From NCBI GenBank assembly GCA_007258455.2, contig VDFB02000003.1:39869986-39933985 (forward strand): DNA of 64,000 nt, written 5' to 3'. Under the pieces are notes generated by a model, which was not told where the DNA came from, ran no database searches, and saw nothing but the letters and a program-made list of their open reading frames with translations. This document shows, one piece after another, positions 47,433-58,840 of the stretch. The stretch is from Sequoia sempervirens (taxonomy: Eukaryota; Streptophyta; Pinopsida; Cupressales; Cupressaceae). The first letter of the stretch is position 1. Each line of letters starts with the position of its first letter. The position numbers were made by a program, and so were the translations under genes.

Positions 47433-48153
47433 AGAGTTTTTCATTGATGGTGAACTTCGTCTTTGTTGTGAGTAGCTAGCAAGGTTTCTTCGTCCTTCTG
47501 ATTCAAGTAGTGACTTAAAGTAGTATAATTTTCATTCCATGCAAGTAGATAGTAATTGTGGAATGTGGTGTTTGATCTAAGCAACTTCGTCTATCAACAT
47601 ACCACTAGTGTATTTGCTGATGGTGAATGAGCCTTAGTGTGGTCAACTGGAATATCATGCACTTAACTTCAATCAGGTTTGAATGATGGTATGTTCGTGT
47701 GATGGTATCTTCGTGTCAAGTGGTGGTTTGAACATCTTTGAGTCAAAAAGATCAGCGACTCCGTGGAAGTTGTCCGATGTGTGGCAAAGCGAAGTTTGGT
47801 TGACAGCTGAAGTTGAGCTCCATATCCCGCCTTAGAATAGATTTAGGCCTTCTTAACCACATAACTATTTCAATTGATGCTACGTATTTGGAACGGAAAA
47901 TGCGCAGGTCTTCGAGCATTTACAATTGCTCTCATCTTGACAATTCGAGAGTGTCGAGCCATACCGACCACATCGACCAAAATAGCCAATTATGCTTGAG
48001 AACCTTGGAGTTGAACATCGAACTTTCTTGCAATCTTAGCGTGGTTGAATACTTTGATCAAGAGAGGATGGGGGTTGGCGACTTTATCCAGTCGTTACTG
48101 ATGCGGTCAAAATAATGCAAACTTCAATCACACAATCAAGGGTGGGAAGCCCC

Positions 48154-48160
48154 TTTTATA
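48154..48160 (-). promoter_or_regulatory. TATA box of the long U copy
   Basis: On the minus strand CTATAAAAGGGGCTTCCC corresponds to the TATA and palindrome of the other copies, with the palindrome degraded. It lies about 170 bp downstream of the stop of the U3 frame. Confidence 0.55.
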
Positions 48161-48328
48161 GATGGCCCAGTCCAATGGACGGCAAATTACAATCAAATGA
48201 ATGGCTAAGAAGTCAAGCCTTCTTAGCCCTAACCCTAAAAATACTGCCAGAATGGGGAGTAACAATAAATGAATCAAAGATTCCCACTAACACTCCCCCA
48301 AAATAGTAAAGGCAATTAATGCCCACAA

Positions 48329-50348
48329 TCAATCTTCCAGAAGGTCATCATCCAGAAGTGCGTTTCCATTCTCCTTCTCTTTGGCGGCAAAATCAATGAA
48401 CCTGGGGAGCACAGCCTCAACCTCTTGAACTGAGACAGGCGGAATATGATCAAGCTGAAACTTTAACACCGTTACCGCCTGTCTGTGCCGTGTGCAAGAT
48501 TTTCTCTAGGCAGCCAAAGCATCCTATGTATTCTGAATCAGGCTAGAGAAAGTCGAAATATTTTCAAAGTCATCCTGCACAAAAGTCTTCACCTCCGAAA
48601 AGAAAGGTGGCAGCCTACTCCTCAATCCCTTAATAGTCACCTCATCAGAATTCAGCCGCCTAGCAAAGATTGCCTCCAAGGTGTTCAGGACTCCATCAAC
48701 AATATTCATCATAGCCTTCCTGACTCTAGCTGAATCCGCCTGTGCTGCATCAAAGAATCCACGTCCTGTGACTATTGAAGAGTACCAGCTAGTAAAATCG
48801 TACCTATCACCCTCCTGAATAACTCCTCCATCAATCAACATCTGCAAGGAGTATGCATCAAGGCCTTTAGACGCTGAATAACTTTGCTCTGATAAACATG
48901 AGCATCACCCCAGGCCTGATCAACTGCCTCCATCTGTGCCATAATGCCGGAAGCTTGCTGGTAAGCATGAGCAAGATCTTCCATGAACTTTTCTATCTCG
49001 ACACGAACACCTGCAACCCATTTGTCTGCCTCTTGTGCCATCTTCCTCAAATCCTCCAAGCCACTAACTGACTCTCTGGACAACTCGGCCGGGAGCTCAA
49101 GTGCTGGAATCTCCTGCCCACAAGGACGAGACAAATGCTGCATATAACCTATCAACGTCTTATGCTTCTTTTTCAATTTCTTGTACTTTCCTTCAGTCCT
49201 GAGCAATCTGTCCTTAAGCGCCTGATAGGAGTTATCACACTCCTCAATGATCTGTGCTCCTGTGGGGCGACCCAACTCCATGGTTGTGATCACATAATTT
49301 TTTGGCACTGCTTCATCTCGATCACAATCAACTCTCGGCACAACTACGTGAAGGGTGCGAGAGCCATCCTCATCTGTTGAGATCTTCGAAAATTTCCTAG
49401 CTCTCTTCTTGGGTGGAGGCGCACTGATCCTACTAAAAAATTCCTCCATCTCTATCGCTGGATCAGCCTCTTCACTGGGGCTCCTTCTCATTCTATCTCT
49501 TAGCCAATCAGGTACTACCTGCTGTATGTCAAATGGGTGCTCCTCTCTAGCTACCTCCTCACGGACTTGTTCTACTTCAATTTCATTCTGGCGAGGCTCA
49601 TTGGCCTCTAATGGCCGAGTATCCCCTGAAACTGCATCATCCTCTAGAGTCGTCTCTAGCTCACGCTGAAAGTGCGTGTCAGTAGCAGTCTCCTAATCTT
49701 CCTCTTGCTGATCATCTCTAGTGGGTGCATTAACACTCTGGCCAACTGACTCTCTCCGTGGTGGCTGATTTTCCTCATGTAATTCGTGCTCCTGATTCAA
49801 TGCATTTCTCTGATCAGCAAAAAGAGAAACCTCCTGTATGCTTGGAGAACGTGTCTCCAATGGCATAGGTGACTCTACCACAACTCTCGGAGGCTCCGGC
49901 TGAACTAGCTCCTTCCTTCGAGATTCTGGACCTCGAGTAACCTGTTTCTTCCTGCTGGTAGTGGGTGTCCTATGATCTGCCATCAGGTTGTAAGTCAAAG
50001 GAATTGACCTACTTTTCAATCTGCTCACATGCCTTTCAACCCAAGATCTGGTGAAAGTCATGACTGGGATACAAAGCGTGTCCAAATCAGCTATCTCTGG
50101 CTCCGACCAATTTGGGAGTGGAAGTGGTGTGTCTTTCACTACCTCATAATCTGGATGGAGAACATTCATGTCCTCGTCCACCTGGTCTGGTACTGGAATA
50201 ATTTCACACTCCTTGATCATGCTCAATGGAAGCCTTGAGAACATTCTTTTCCTAACTTCAGCCTCATCCGATGCACCAGCCCAGTAATCTTCAATATTTG
50301 CCTTATGCTTGAACTCTTATGACAGTATCCATCTAATATTGCTGTGGG
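48329..50348 (-). pseudogene. U-family reading frame, C-terminal two thirds
   Basis: This continues the 1,090-codon frame after the V insertion. It reads EFKHKANIEDYW, RKRMFSRLPLSMIKECEII, PLPLPNWSEPEIADLDTL, then a long acidic/proline-rich linker. A basic PKKRARKF cluster near 49400 resembles a nuclear localisation signal. A strongly charged, probably coiled-coil part follows (YQALKDRLLRTEGKYKKLKK), and the end is DDDLLED-stop at 48329. Stops at 50317, 49693, 48524 and just after, and a frameshift near 48840, make it inactive. No domain of gag, protease, reverse transcriptase or integrase is recognised. I cannot name the protein. Confidence 0.7.
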
Positions 50349-51289
50349 TGTCTGTTATCACGGAATCTAGCAGCGCTCGTTCCACGGATAACCCCCCTAC
50401 GAAACTTGTTCGTTTCCTAGGTTCGTGAAGTTCAAGCACGCAAAACGAGGTGATTTTCAAGCCACCTCGAAATGCGTTCCAAAGTCTCGAATAGTCAATT
50501 CGAGCAACCCCCTATGTTCGCCTCGCGAAGACCTTCGAAACGAGTCCCTTCGCGAAGTCTCACTGTTCATTTTCGAAAAATGCAGTTGCACTGAAAAAGT
50601 GCACTTAAAAAAAGTGTATTTAATTTCGCCATTTTAGCGCTGATTGCGCTATTATGATCTTTTTTTGTGCTTTCTTTGTTTTTCGATTTTCTCTGTGCTT
50701 TTCGTGTCTCGAGTGCTCTTCAAACTGCAAATCACGTTTTTGACAATTTCGAGTCTTTTCTCCAGCAATCCTTGCGTTTCATCTGGGTAAGTTGATTCCT
50801 CTTGCTTCCTCTCCTTTCTCCATTCGTTTTTGTATATTTCTAGGATTTACATATGCGTTTCTTTTTGTTTTCTTTCCACGCGTTCTGTTTTCTTCTCACA
50901 CGTTCTCTCTTTCTCCCTTCGCGTTTTTCCTCTCCATTTGCACCTTTGTTTCGCATGCTCTATCCATGTTTCTTCTTCACAACGTAACGAATTGCAAGCT
51001 CTTCTTCCTCACGCACATTCCTCTTGCTTTTCTTTCCAACGTTTTTATGCTAACGCCTTTCCTTGTCGCCCTTTCTATCTTACTTTGGTGCGAACTTTGA
51101 AAAATCTCTTGTTTTGAAAGAGGGTTTCTTTGGCTCTTGAACGTTTTTACAATGGTGATGAAACGAATTGCTGCTCTATCCAAAGGAAAACAAATTTTGT
51201 CTTCAAAGCTTTCCATGTTACAAAAACTTGCCAACCCTGAGCGCCGTTTTCATGCACTGCTACATTTGTTTTATCAAAATATGTCTCAG

Positions 51290-51625
51290 ATGCAGAAGCG
51301 CTTAATTTTAGCGCCATGACATGTTGAACATATTGAAAGAAATTCTAACTCTGAGAGATGTAAGGGCGCTAATTTTTAGCGCCCCTGCATCAAAAACTGA
51401 AATCTCCAAACTATAGAAGCGTTGAATTTTAGCGCCCTTACATTTTTTTTTACAATCTTTTTCCAGACTTAGTCATTTTTTGTGCAATGGTGCTGAATTT
51501 TAGCACCTTTACACTTTTCTTCCAGACTTAGCCAATTTTTGACTATGGCATTATTTTTCGCACCTTTGCACTTTTTCCAGACTTAAGTCATTTTTTGTGC
51601 AATGGTGCTGAATTTTAGCACCTTT
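51290..51625 (+). repeat. Tandem array with AATTTTAGCGCC core (V element)
   Basis: Four to six units of about 55-100 bp contain AATTTTAGCGCC or AATTTTAGCACC, followed in the later units by CTTTACAC and CCAGACTTAGTCATTTTT. The last two units are nearly identical. Confidence 0.75.
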
Positions 51626-51814
51626 ACACTTTTGGCAATTTTTATCTTAGTCTCTTCAAACTTGCTCTATTTCCATTCCGGACCCCGTTTCTTCGCTCCC
51701 GCATCGTTTTCCGTGCCTAGTTGCTCGTTTCACGCTTGCTCAACATCGTTTCTCGCTTCATGCTTCGCAATGCTACTTTTTTTGCTAACGTCTATTGATT
51801 CACCATCCTTGCAG

Positions 51815-52150
51815 TTTCTCTCCAGATTTCATCAAGTGATCCTAAAGGTGACATCTTCTGATCCAGTGAACTATCCCAGATCTACAAAGAAGCCGTTATA
51901 CAGCAAGTTGAGGATGACAGTTTTTCCCAAAGCCTCAATACATATCATTTGCAATATACGGCTGACACTTGATAATCTCAAGACGCATCTTCGCGGGTGC
52001 AAGAAAATCCATTCATTTGCCAGAAGGCCGATCACAAGAGCTCACACCCTTGTAGATTACACAGTCGGCCCAAATGATGCGTTCATACAGGAGACCAAAA
52101 AGAAGTATGAAGACTCTGCGCCCAAAGCAAGGAACCATGAAGATTCTTGA
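51815..52150 (+). pseudogene. Coding stub in the V element, 111 codons
   Basis: An open frame from the acceptor at 51814 to a TGA at 52148 reads FLSRFHQVILKV, NYPRSTKKPLYSKLRM, LDNLKTHLRGCKKIHSFARR and DYTVGPNDAFIQETKKKY. The THLRGC..H phrase recalls a zinc-finger edge but is not a full motif. It occupies the place that the long frame holds in U. Not recognised. Confidence 0.4.
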
Positions 52151-52380
52151 TCTCCAGTGTTAGACATTTCCGGTGCATCCCTTTATGCATCTTGTAAATA
52201 TTTCCTGACATTTTATATGTCTTTTTGTAAATTGTAATTGCACCAAGTTCGAAGATGTAATATTTTGAAAACAAATTACACTTTGACTTTGGTCAAAGTT
52301 AGGTGGGATCTCCTAAAATTGCTCACCTAACTTTCCTTAATTTCCTCAATTAGTTTCCTAATTTTGCTCATCCCTCTTTC

Positions 52381-52506
52381 TATATAATGTGAGGGATTTT
52401 CATTGTAAATTTATCTTTTAGTATTTTGCAACGAAGTGCTGCCCTTTTTGAAGCAAATTTGTGAAACTTTGCGTTCATGCTTTGTGAATGAAATCTGATC
52501 AATAAA
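52381..52506 (+). promoter_or_regulatory. TATA box and polyadenylation signal of the V element
   Basis: TATATAAT at 52381 is followed 112 bp later by AATAAAGAAG (52501), the spacing expected across the R region of an LTR. Confidence 0.5.
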
Positions 52507-52677
52507 GAAGAGAATTGCAAACCAAACTTTGCGTTGGATTCGATACTTTTGTGAATTGATCTTATTTGGTGGTGATTAGCTTGAGAAATCTGAAGGACTT
52601 TAAGTGATTTATGTAAACTTTGTGTTACATCTATTATTTGGATTTGCATTTGTGTTTTTGTTTATCTTTCAGTTGAA

Positions 52678-52880
52678 TAATCTACAAGACTTTGTGCTTG
52701 TAATTGTTCAAGCTCTTTGATAATTTGGTTGGATGATCTACAAGACTTTGTGCTTGTAATTGTTCATGCTGTTCGAGGAATTGCTGCGTCTAAGAAGACT
52801 TTGTGCTTCTAACGTGACAAACGGTACACTCTTCACGGATCCACAATTGAAAAAGCTACGGAACGACTTTGTGCCTTCGT
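52678..52880 (+). repeat. Tandem repeats with GACTTTGTGCTT in V tail
   Basis: Two copies of a roughly 60-bp unit (ATCTACAAGACTTTGTGCTT plus GTAATTGTTCA) are followed by two shorter degenerate copies with AAGACTTTGTGCTTCTAA and CGACTTTGTGCC. Confidence 0.8.
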
Positions 52881-53258
52881 GAGCTTTCCCTTTTACTTTA
52901 TTTGTTTATTATTAATTACTTCTGGTATCTCTACGCTTTGCTTTGACAAGATAGAGGTATTGGTATTACTGCTAGTTGATTGTTTAAAGTTGTTAAGAAT
53001 CGTGAACTTCCAACAGTGAAGCATTGTAAACATCTTCTCTGAAAAAAGAGAGAAGGATGAATGTAACACACCCCCCCCACTTCGTAAGTTTTGTGTACAT
53101 TTTGTAATTACTTGTTTGTTTTACTATTGCTTCTGTTAGCAGTAAGAAGGGCACCTCCCCTTTCCGAGAGGAGAGATTTACATCTCACATAGCTGTGGTT
53201 GAAGTCCAAGTTGTGTAATCTATCGAAAAGCTGATTACATAATTTTCACCCAACAGGG

Positions 53259-54165
53259 TCATAATGCTGTCTACTGGTGTGATAAGAAAAATGAAAGAAC
53301 TGAAGCTCATTTTCAGCTTCTTTGGTTGCCTGAAGTGAAGGACACACTTCATCTGAATTCCCCATGATAATTGGGATGTCAATTCCTCCCTTCTTCTTTC
53401 TCTTCTAAATCTTATCATAGGCAACAAGTTGCCTAGATATCTCTAACATCAAAATTCTATTCGTTGGGTACTTAGGCAATCTATACGGATAGGAAGAAAA
53501 ACCTTGCAGCCTGATGTAAGAGAATTTTGGGAACTAAACAAACCAACACCCATACCTTTCTATCAACTCCTGAGCTTCCCTCGAGATCCTATGATGAGTC
53601 CGCTGTTGAAGTGATCTCGTTATATGCATGGTAAAGGCATCATTGACCCGCTTGTAATTGGATGTGCTCGTCAGGTGCAACTGTGGACAAGCCTCATAAA
53701 TTTTGAACTGATGAGAGCCATAACCAACTGGCTCCTTGTATGAAATTCCCCTATACTTCGTCATACGAGCCAACATGTAAACAATATAGGAGCCCATGTA
53801 AAATGTCTTCATCCTCCTCAAACTTAGGAGTTGCTCATGTAAATTGTCACTGATCATCGCCACCCAGTTGATATGTTCTTTTCCTTCCAGCACGAGGTTG
53901 ATGTAATAGAACATCCAAGGCTCAAAGATAAATGCTTGAGGACAACCTCCAACTCTACTAAGCATCATGATTAGGTCATAGTACTCCTGCTTCAAATCAT
54001 CTAAAATTATTTGCTTCGGCAACTTTGTGCGAAAGGGCTTGGGCTTGTTCATCCAGCGAGCATTGATCATATCAGCACATCTCTCGAATATTGAGGCATA
54101 CATTCGCTCAGCACGCTCTCTCGTCTTATAAATCATCCTCTCGTGTGATGGGATTCCAAATGCTT
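53259..54165 (-). pseudogene. U-family reading frame, middle part
   Basis: On the minus strand the frame resumes right after the solo unit with EAFGIPSHERMIYKTRERAE, then NARWMNKPKPF, GGCPQAFIFEPWMFYYINLV, TFYMGSYIVYMLARMTKYRG and YKRVNDAFTMHITRSLQ. The rightmost-edge copy (62779-64000) encodes nearly the same residues, so this part is under shared ancestry and well conserved. Stops interrupt after CWFV (53537) and at YDKI (about 53409). Many aromatic residues and no known catalytic motif; not recognised. Confidence 0.7.
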
Positions 54166-54913
54166 CGCCGTGTTGATGTGTTTTTCGTGATCGCACCAAC
54201 GCAGAATAAAGTCGCCAATGGCTTCCCTATTCTCTCTTGATCAAAGTATTCCGCACGCTAAGATTGCAAGAAAGTTCGTGCGTTCAACTCCAAGGTTCTT
54301 TCAGTGCGAATAGGCTCAGTTGGTTCAATGTGATTTGCTGGTATTTCAAGGGGACTTACGGAATTGTTCAGCAGCAGAGGAAGGAATTCAAACGCTCGAA
54401 AGATTTGTCTATGAAGCGCGGGTTTCCTATTCTAATCAGAAAGTACTGAATTGAAATGGTGTAAGGTTTAGAAAGTCTAAATCTATTCTAAGGCGTGGGA
54501 CATGGCGATCAATTCTCACAAGCTTCAACCAGGCTCCGCTTTGCCTCGCTTCGGACAGCCTCCACAGAACCGGTGCAATCTTCAAAGGAGTAGCTCGAGG
54601 TGTTCAAATCACAACTTAGCATGAAAATACCATCACAACGACGCATTTAAACACACAAATCATGATCGAAATTAAGTACATGATATTCCAGTTGACCACA
54701 CAAGGCGCATTCACCGTCAGCGAACACACTAGTGGTATGGATAGACGAAGTTTGCTCAAGTTGAAGACCACATTCCACAATTACTATCTACTTGCATGGA
54801 ATGAAAATTATACTAATTTGAACTATTTTACGCTACCATTTGAATCGGAAGGACGAAGAAACCTTGCTAGCTACTCACAACAAAGACGAAATTCACCATC
54901 AATGAAAAACTCT

Positions 54914-54919
54914 TTTATT
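54914..54919 (-). terminator. Polyadenylation signal AATAAA (solo U unit)
   Basis: Reverse complement TTTATT; the context CTCTCAATAAAAGAG is the same as in the plus copy at 47427. Confidence 0.55.
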
Positions 54920-55075
54920 GAGAGAGTGTTCACAACAATTTCTTACAAAGTTTTCAAAGGGAAAACTTTCCTTCTTCAACTACACTATCAATCTATACTA
55001 AGCTACTTCTAAGTTGTCCCTCTACTCTATGTCTACTGTCTAACTTTAAGCTAATTTCTACTGAGATACAAATGA

Positions 55076-55095
55076 GGGGGACTCCCCCTTTTATA
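55076..55095 (-). promoter_or_regulatory. TATA box and adjoining palindrome (solo U unit)
   Basis: On the minus strand TATAAAA is followed by GGGGGAGTCCCCC, the same arrangement as in the plus copy. Confidence 0.65.
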
Positions 55096-55476
55096 GTTGG
55101 CCAAGTCCAACGGACGGCTCAGATTACAATCGACTGGATGGCCCAGATTGTGCCACCTCAGCCCTAAACAAGATTCGCCCTAAAAACCGCCATAATGAAG
55201 AGTGGGGCAATAAATGAGCAATTAATGGCCACCATATTCTAGAAGATTCCAGCCTTGAAACGCGTTCACACTGTTCTCGATCCTCTCCTTGACGTTGTTC
55301 TTCAACCTTGCTCGAACTTCCACTCTTTTCTCCATCTTGAGTTTTGAAAATGCTCCTTCTTGTCACTAAGTCTCAACACTTAGCCATTTTCGCAACTTTT
55401 CCTCCTTCGTGATTTATCATCTTGGACTATTTGCTTCATCACTTTAAGTCATCACCATTTGGTCTCGACATTCCTC

Positions 55477-55538
55477 CTGCAAAACAAGCAAGGAGAAGAG
55501 TATTAGAACATTTTATAATATAAATTCACTTTACTTAC
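55477..55538 (-). other. 62-nt intron-like segment in U3 (solo U unit)
   Basis: On the minus strand: donor ATCAG|GTAAGTAAAG, branch-like TTCTAAT, acceptor TTTTGCAG|GAGG, then ATGTCGAGACC. Length and all splice signals match the plus copy although the intron interior has diverged. Confidence 0.6.
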
Positions 55539-56169
55539 CTGATCTTCACGCCCTAACTTCCAAGCGTTCATCGTCCTCACTAGCCAACCTCATCCTCAAA
55601 TTTTTCATGCCTTAGCCAAATTTCCAACCCATCTTGCATTCTGCCTGGGCATACTTCACTCTGATATTTTCTCCAACTCGGGCTCGAGGAAAAATACTTT
55701 CATCAGGAATTCAATCAAAAATCATCTAGGCGATCATTTTCAAATTCATCTGCCAAGGCACTTTTATGTCAACAACACATTTTATCCCTTGCCTTAGAAA
55801 ATTTTTAAATTTTCCCTTAGGAAAATTCATTGTTCAAGCGCCAATCAAATTCTCCATCCTGAAGGCTTCGGCGAACTGTGGAAGACTTTGAAATCCATTC
55901 CTTGTTGAAGATCTTCAATACCCAGAAGAAAATTTCCTTCAGAACGCGTCAAACTCATGGGTGCACAACGAACGGGTTCATTTAATTTTCTTGAATTTTG
56001 CACCTTGGAAAAATAACTTTCAACAATTTATTTCATTTCTTCATACCTGTGAAGATTTCTTGTTGCTCCGACTTGAAATTTTTTTTTTATCAATCCATCC
56101 TGCAATGCTAGCATCTTGACTTCATCACTGGCAACTCATCTGTGCTTCAAGAAAAAATTTCACCACCTT

Positions 56170-57550
56170 GGGTCTAGGCGTATTTTCTAAGGAAGAAAAT
56201 ATTGTGCCTTAGAAAATTTTTGAATCACTTTGCATTTTGAAATTTTGCTTTAGAGATTTTACTCAACTTCATCCACCCTGCTTGCGAGAATTTTTATTAT
56301 TATTTCAACTCACTTAGAGAATTTTCTTGAAAGCACATATCATGGAGGATTTTAATCTCAACGCCTTAGTTGTTCTATTCATCACCTTTACACTTTGGGC
56401 GCATATCACACTTGAGGAAGGATATTGGACTTCACCACGCCTAGTAATATTATTCATCACTTAGCGCTTTCAACACCTAGCAACACTTACATTATCCTAG
56501 GCGCACTTTATATTCTATGAGGGACATTTTCATTTTAAAATTCCCACGCCTAGCACATTTTACTCTTCAATTCCACCTTGTTTGCCACTTTTCACTCCAC
56601 ACTCTTCATATGGCGAATATCTCATAGGCAAGAGGATAAACTTTATTTCAACGCCCCCCTTTGACTTTCTCTTCTTCTTGGCGCATTTGAGGGGGTGAGA
56701 GGGATGGGCGCATTTTAGTATATGTGAAGGATGACTCTTGAGCTTCCTTATTTTTGTCTTGACATGGCCCCATTTGGGCGCATTTTGCATATGATGAAGG
56801 ATGAAATTCTTTGACTTGTTGACCTCTTTTGTAAACATGGCGCATTTCAGCTCTTGAGAAGGATGGAATCTTTTTCAACGCCTTAGTTTTTTGTCCTCAC
56901 ATGCCTTTATTTGGGCACATTTTGCACCTCATGAAGGATGAAAATTGTTGACTGCTTTGACCTTCTTGGGAAGTGGGCGCATTTTAGCATGTGAGGAGGA
57001 TGAGTTTCATACTTAGAAAATTTTTATGCTTGGCTCTTGCAGCTGGGCGCATTTTGCCATAGGAGGATGAAACTCATGTTGACTCTTTGACTTTCCTCAA
57101 GCTTACTCTTGTATGGGCGCATTTTGCCATAGGAGGAGGATGAAACTTTTCCTTAAATTTTTTTTTTTCTCATCAATCTTTCAAGGTGGGCGCATTTTGG
57201 AGGTGGTGGAGGATAAAACTCTTTGACTTGTTGACTTTCTTGCTGGATCATGGGCGCATTTTGCTATAGGAGGTGGACGAGTTTCATACTTAGAATTTTT
57301 TTTTCATTTTACTCCACCAACTTGGGCGTATTTTGCCATGGCAGGAGGATGAAACCAATACTTAAACATTTTTCATGACTTCCAGCTAGAGATGAGGGCG
57401 CATTTTGGGGTGCCTGCAGGATATTTTCAACACTTAGCAATTTTTATCACTTGCCAACTGGATGAGGGCGCATTTGAGGTAAGCACAGGATAAGAGTCAT
57501 CACTTAGAATTTTCTTAACCTCTGCCAGCTTCTTCTTGCTTGGGCGCATT
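56170..57550 (-). repeat. GCGCC array of the solo U unit
   Basis: About 17 units appear on the plus strand as GGGCGCATTTTG-like words (for example near 56777, 57046, 57115, 57188, 57398 and 57467), mostly 68-75 bp apart from 56680 on. Each is followed by GAGGATGAAACT-like sequence and AACACTTAGAAAATTTTT. Confidence 0.85.
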
Positions 57551-57619
57551 TTAGCATGGCTGAAGGATAAACTTTGTACTTAGCCATTTTTCTTTCCTTC
57601 TGCCAGAATTTCCATGTCC

Positions 57620-58545
57620 TGCTATTTATAGTAAGTCTCTTGATTTTCACACCTCAGAGGCTCAGATCGTTTTGAAATTTTAAACACTGCATCCTCGCGA
57701 CCTCGTTACCCTGTTGACACTGCTATTTTGGGTTGGCCTGCTATTTATAGTAACTGTTCATTTCTGATAGCTCCACGACTCCGTTTGATTTGAAATTTGA
57801 AAGAGGTGCTCCTCACCACGTGACCTGCCTGCTGACATCGGTGCATGCAACTGATTTGCTATTTTTAGCCTGTTTCCAAAATGACTTACTATAAATAGTA
57901 AGTGCTCCGTTTGACTTCAAATTTTACCAGCAGATAGCTTAAAGGATGCTGATCGCGGTGGTTTACACCGGTTTTCGAAAATTCTGACTTTTTACCCCTC
58001 TTTTCAAAGCTGGAAACCCTAATTTGCTCTGCATGCATATCAAATGATCTCTGTTTGTCCTTGTTTCTGCTGCATTGCGATCAGCTCGTGATTCTGAAGT
58101 GCTGGGAGGTGGCTGCCGGGATGCACCTGCTAAAAATAGTAAGTTCCCAAATGAGTGATTATCTCCATTTGCATGTCACATCATCGCGAAGCTCTCAAAA
58201 AACCCACAAGGAATCATCCGACATGCAAAGAAAACCCTGACATGCAAACCCTAAAAATAGCCTCGGAAGGCTGAACTCTAAAGTTATCATCTCGCTTTGC
58301 ATGTTATACTGTTGCGAAGGTCTCAAAAACCCAGAAGGAATATCCAGACATGCAAAGAAAAACTCTGCATCTAAGCCCTGAAATTTGTCCCGGAAGCTGG
58401 ACTGCTAAAAATAGAAAGTTGCCTGTTTCAGCTCAAATTTTGCACGCGAGTAACTTGATCTGCTCTGAATGTGGTATGACTGTCGGAATTTCAAAAATAC
58501 TGACGGAATGCCCTGAATTGCACACTTACTAAAAATAGTAAGTTG
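57620..58545 (-). repeat. Recurrent short inverted repeats TACTAT(A/T)nATAGTA (solo U unit)
   Basis: Near-palindromic words CTTACTATAAATAGTAAG (57887), CTTACTAAAAATAGTAAG (58524) and half-forms TGCTATTTATAGTAAG / TGCTAAAAATAGTAAG recur about nine times at 70-250 bp spacing. Confidence 0.75.
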
Positions 58546-58840
58546 CCAGAATTGGATGAAACTTAGCTGAGAGCCTGCTGGGAGCATACTGATATCAACG
58601 TTAGTCTCAGATTTCAATTTATTCACCTCGTTGAATTCAAATTGGCGTGAAGGAATCAAACCCTAATTTTAAAGACTCGGCCAAAAACCCAATTTACGAT
58701 CAAAGGTGGGCACATCCCCAGATAGACAAAACGAGAGAGACACAGCAAAACAAACCAAAATCAAGCCAAAAGTTCGGAACGAAGCAAAAATTAGGGGGTC
58801 CCCATTTGCAATGGGGCGATGTGTGAAAAAGGTCACAACA

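Larger units (their letters stand above)
43969..48118 (+). mobile_element. U-family LTR-like unit, plus-strand copy (start hidden by gap)
   Basis: The unit matches the minus-strand solo unit at 54171-58840 along its length in inverted orientation. Shared parts in order are a region with GCTATTTTTAGTAAG motifs, the GCGCC array, a 62-nt intron-like segment then ATG, a short stub, a TATA box with an adjoining GGGGGAGTCCCCC palindrome, AATAAA, and the tail with GCCTTAGAATAGATT and TTGGCGACTTTAT. The gap covers the left end, so a target duplication cannot be checked. No retroviral enzyme domain is present. This looks like a solo LTR or truncated copy. Confidence 0.7.
50349..53255 (+). mobile_element. 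V element: solo-LTR-like insertion, 2907 bp
   Basis: The insert starts TGTCTGTTATC and ends TTTTCACCCAACA and splits the U-family frame. The paralogous frame at 63005-63060 is uninterrupted. Only GGG is shared at the two flanks, so the target duplication is not clean. On the plus strand it has a donor CTGG|GTAAGTTG (50787), an array with AATTTTAGCGCC, an acceptor CCTTGCAG (51814), a short coding stub, a TATA box (52381), AATAAA (52501) and a tail of tandem repeats. The architecture parallels U, but the sequence is different. Confidence 0.65.
54171..58840 (-). mobile_element. U-family solo unit (U1), 4670 bp, with 5-bp target duplication
   Basis: The unit is bounded by TGTTG...CAACA and flanked by CGCCG (plus strand) at 54166-54170 and 58841-58845. 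It interrupts the U2 frame between AIG and EAFG, and removing it with one CGCCG restores the frame. Inside, on the minus strand, are short inverted repeats, the GCGCC array, the 62-nt intron-like segment, a stub frame, TATA, AATAAA and a U5-like tail. A 5-bp duplication and TG...CA ends fit a solo LTR. No retroviral domain or internal direct repeat is present. Confidence 0.8.

Noticed and set aside
53185..53427. 80-codon minus-strand open frame
   Set aside because: It is off-frame to the conserved U-family frame across the same bases.
54198..54217. TTGGCGACTTTATTCTGCG on the minus strand as a primer-binding site following an LTR
   Set aside because: It lies inside the TG...CA boundaries of the solo unit, about 30 bp before the CA end, and is conserved as part of the tail. 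It may be a former internal sequence, but the target duplication places the boundary beyond it.
48119..58840. Reading the unit at 54171-58840 as the 5' LTR of an element whose internal region is the frame at 48329-54165
   Set aside because: CGCCG flanks both sides, the protein frame continues across the unit, and the N-terminal part lies on its far side (58841-59213), so it is a nested solo unit.
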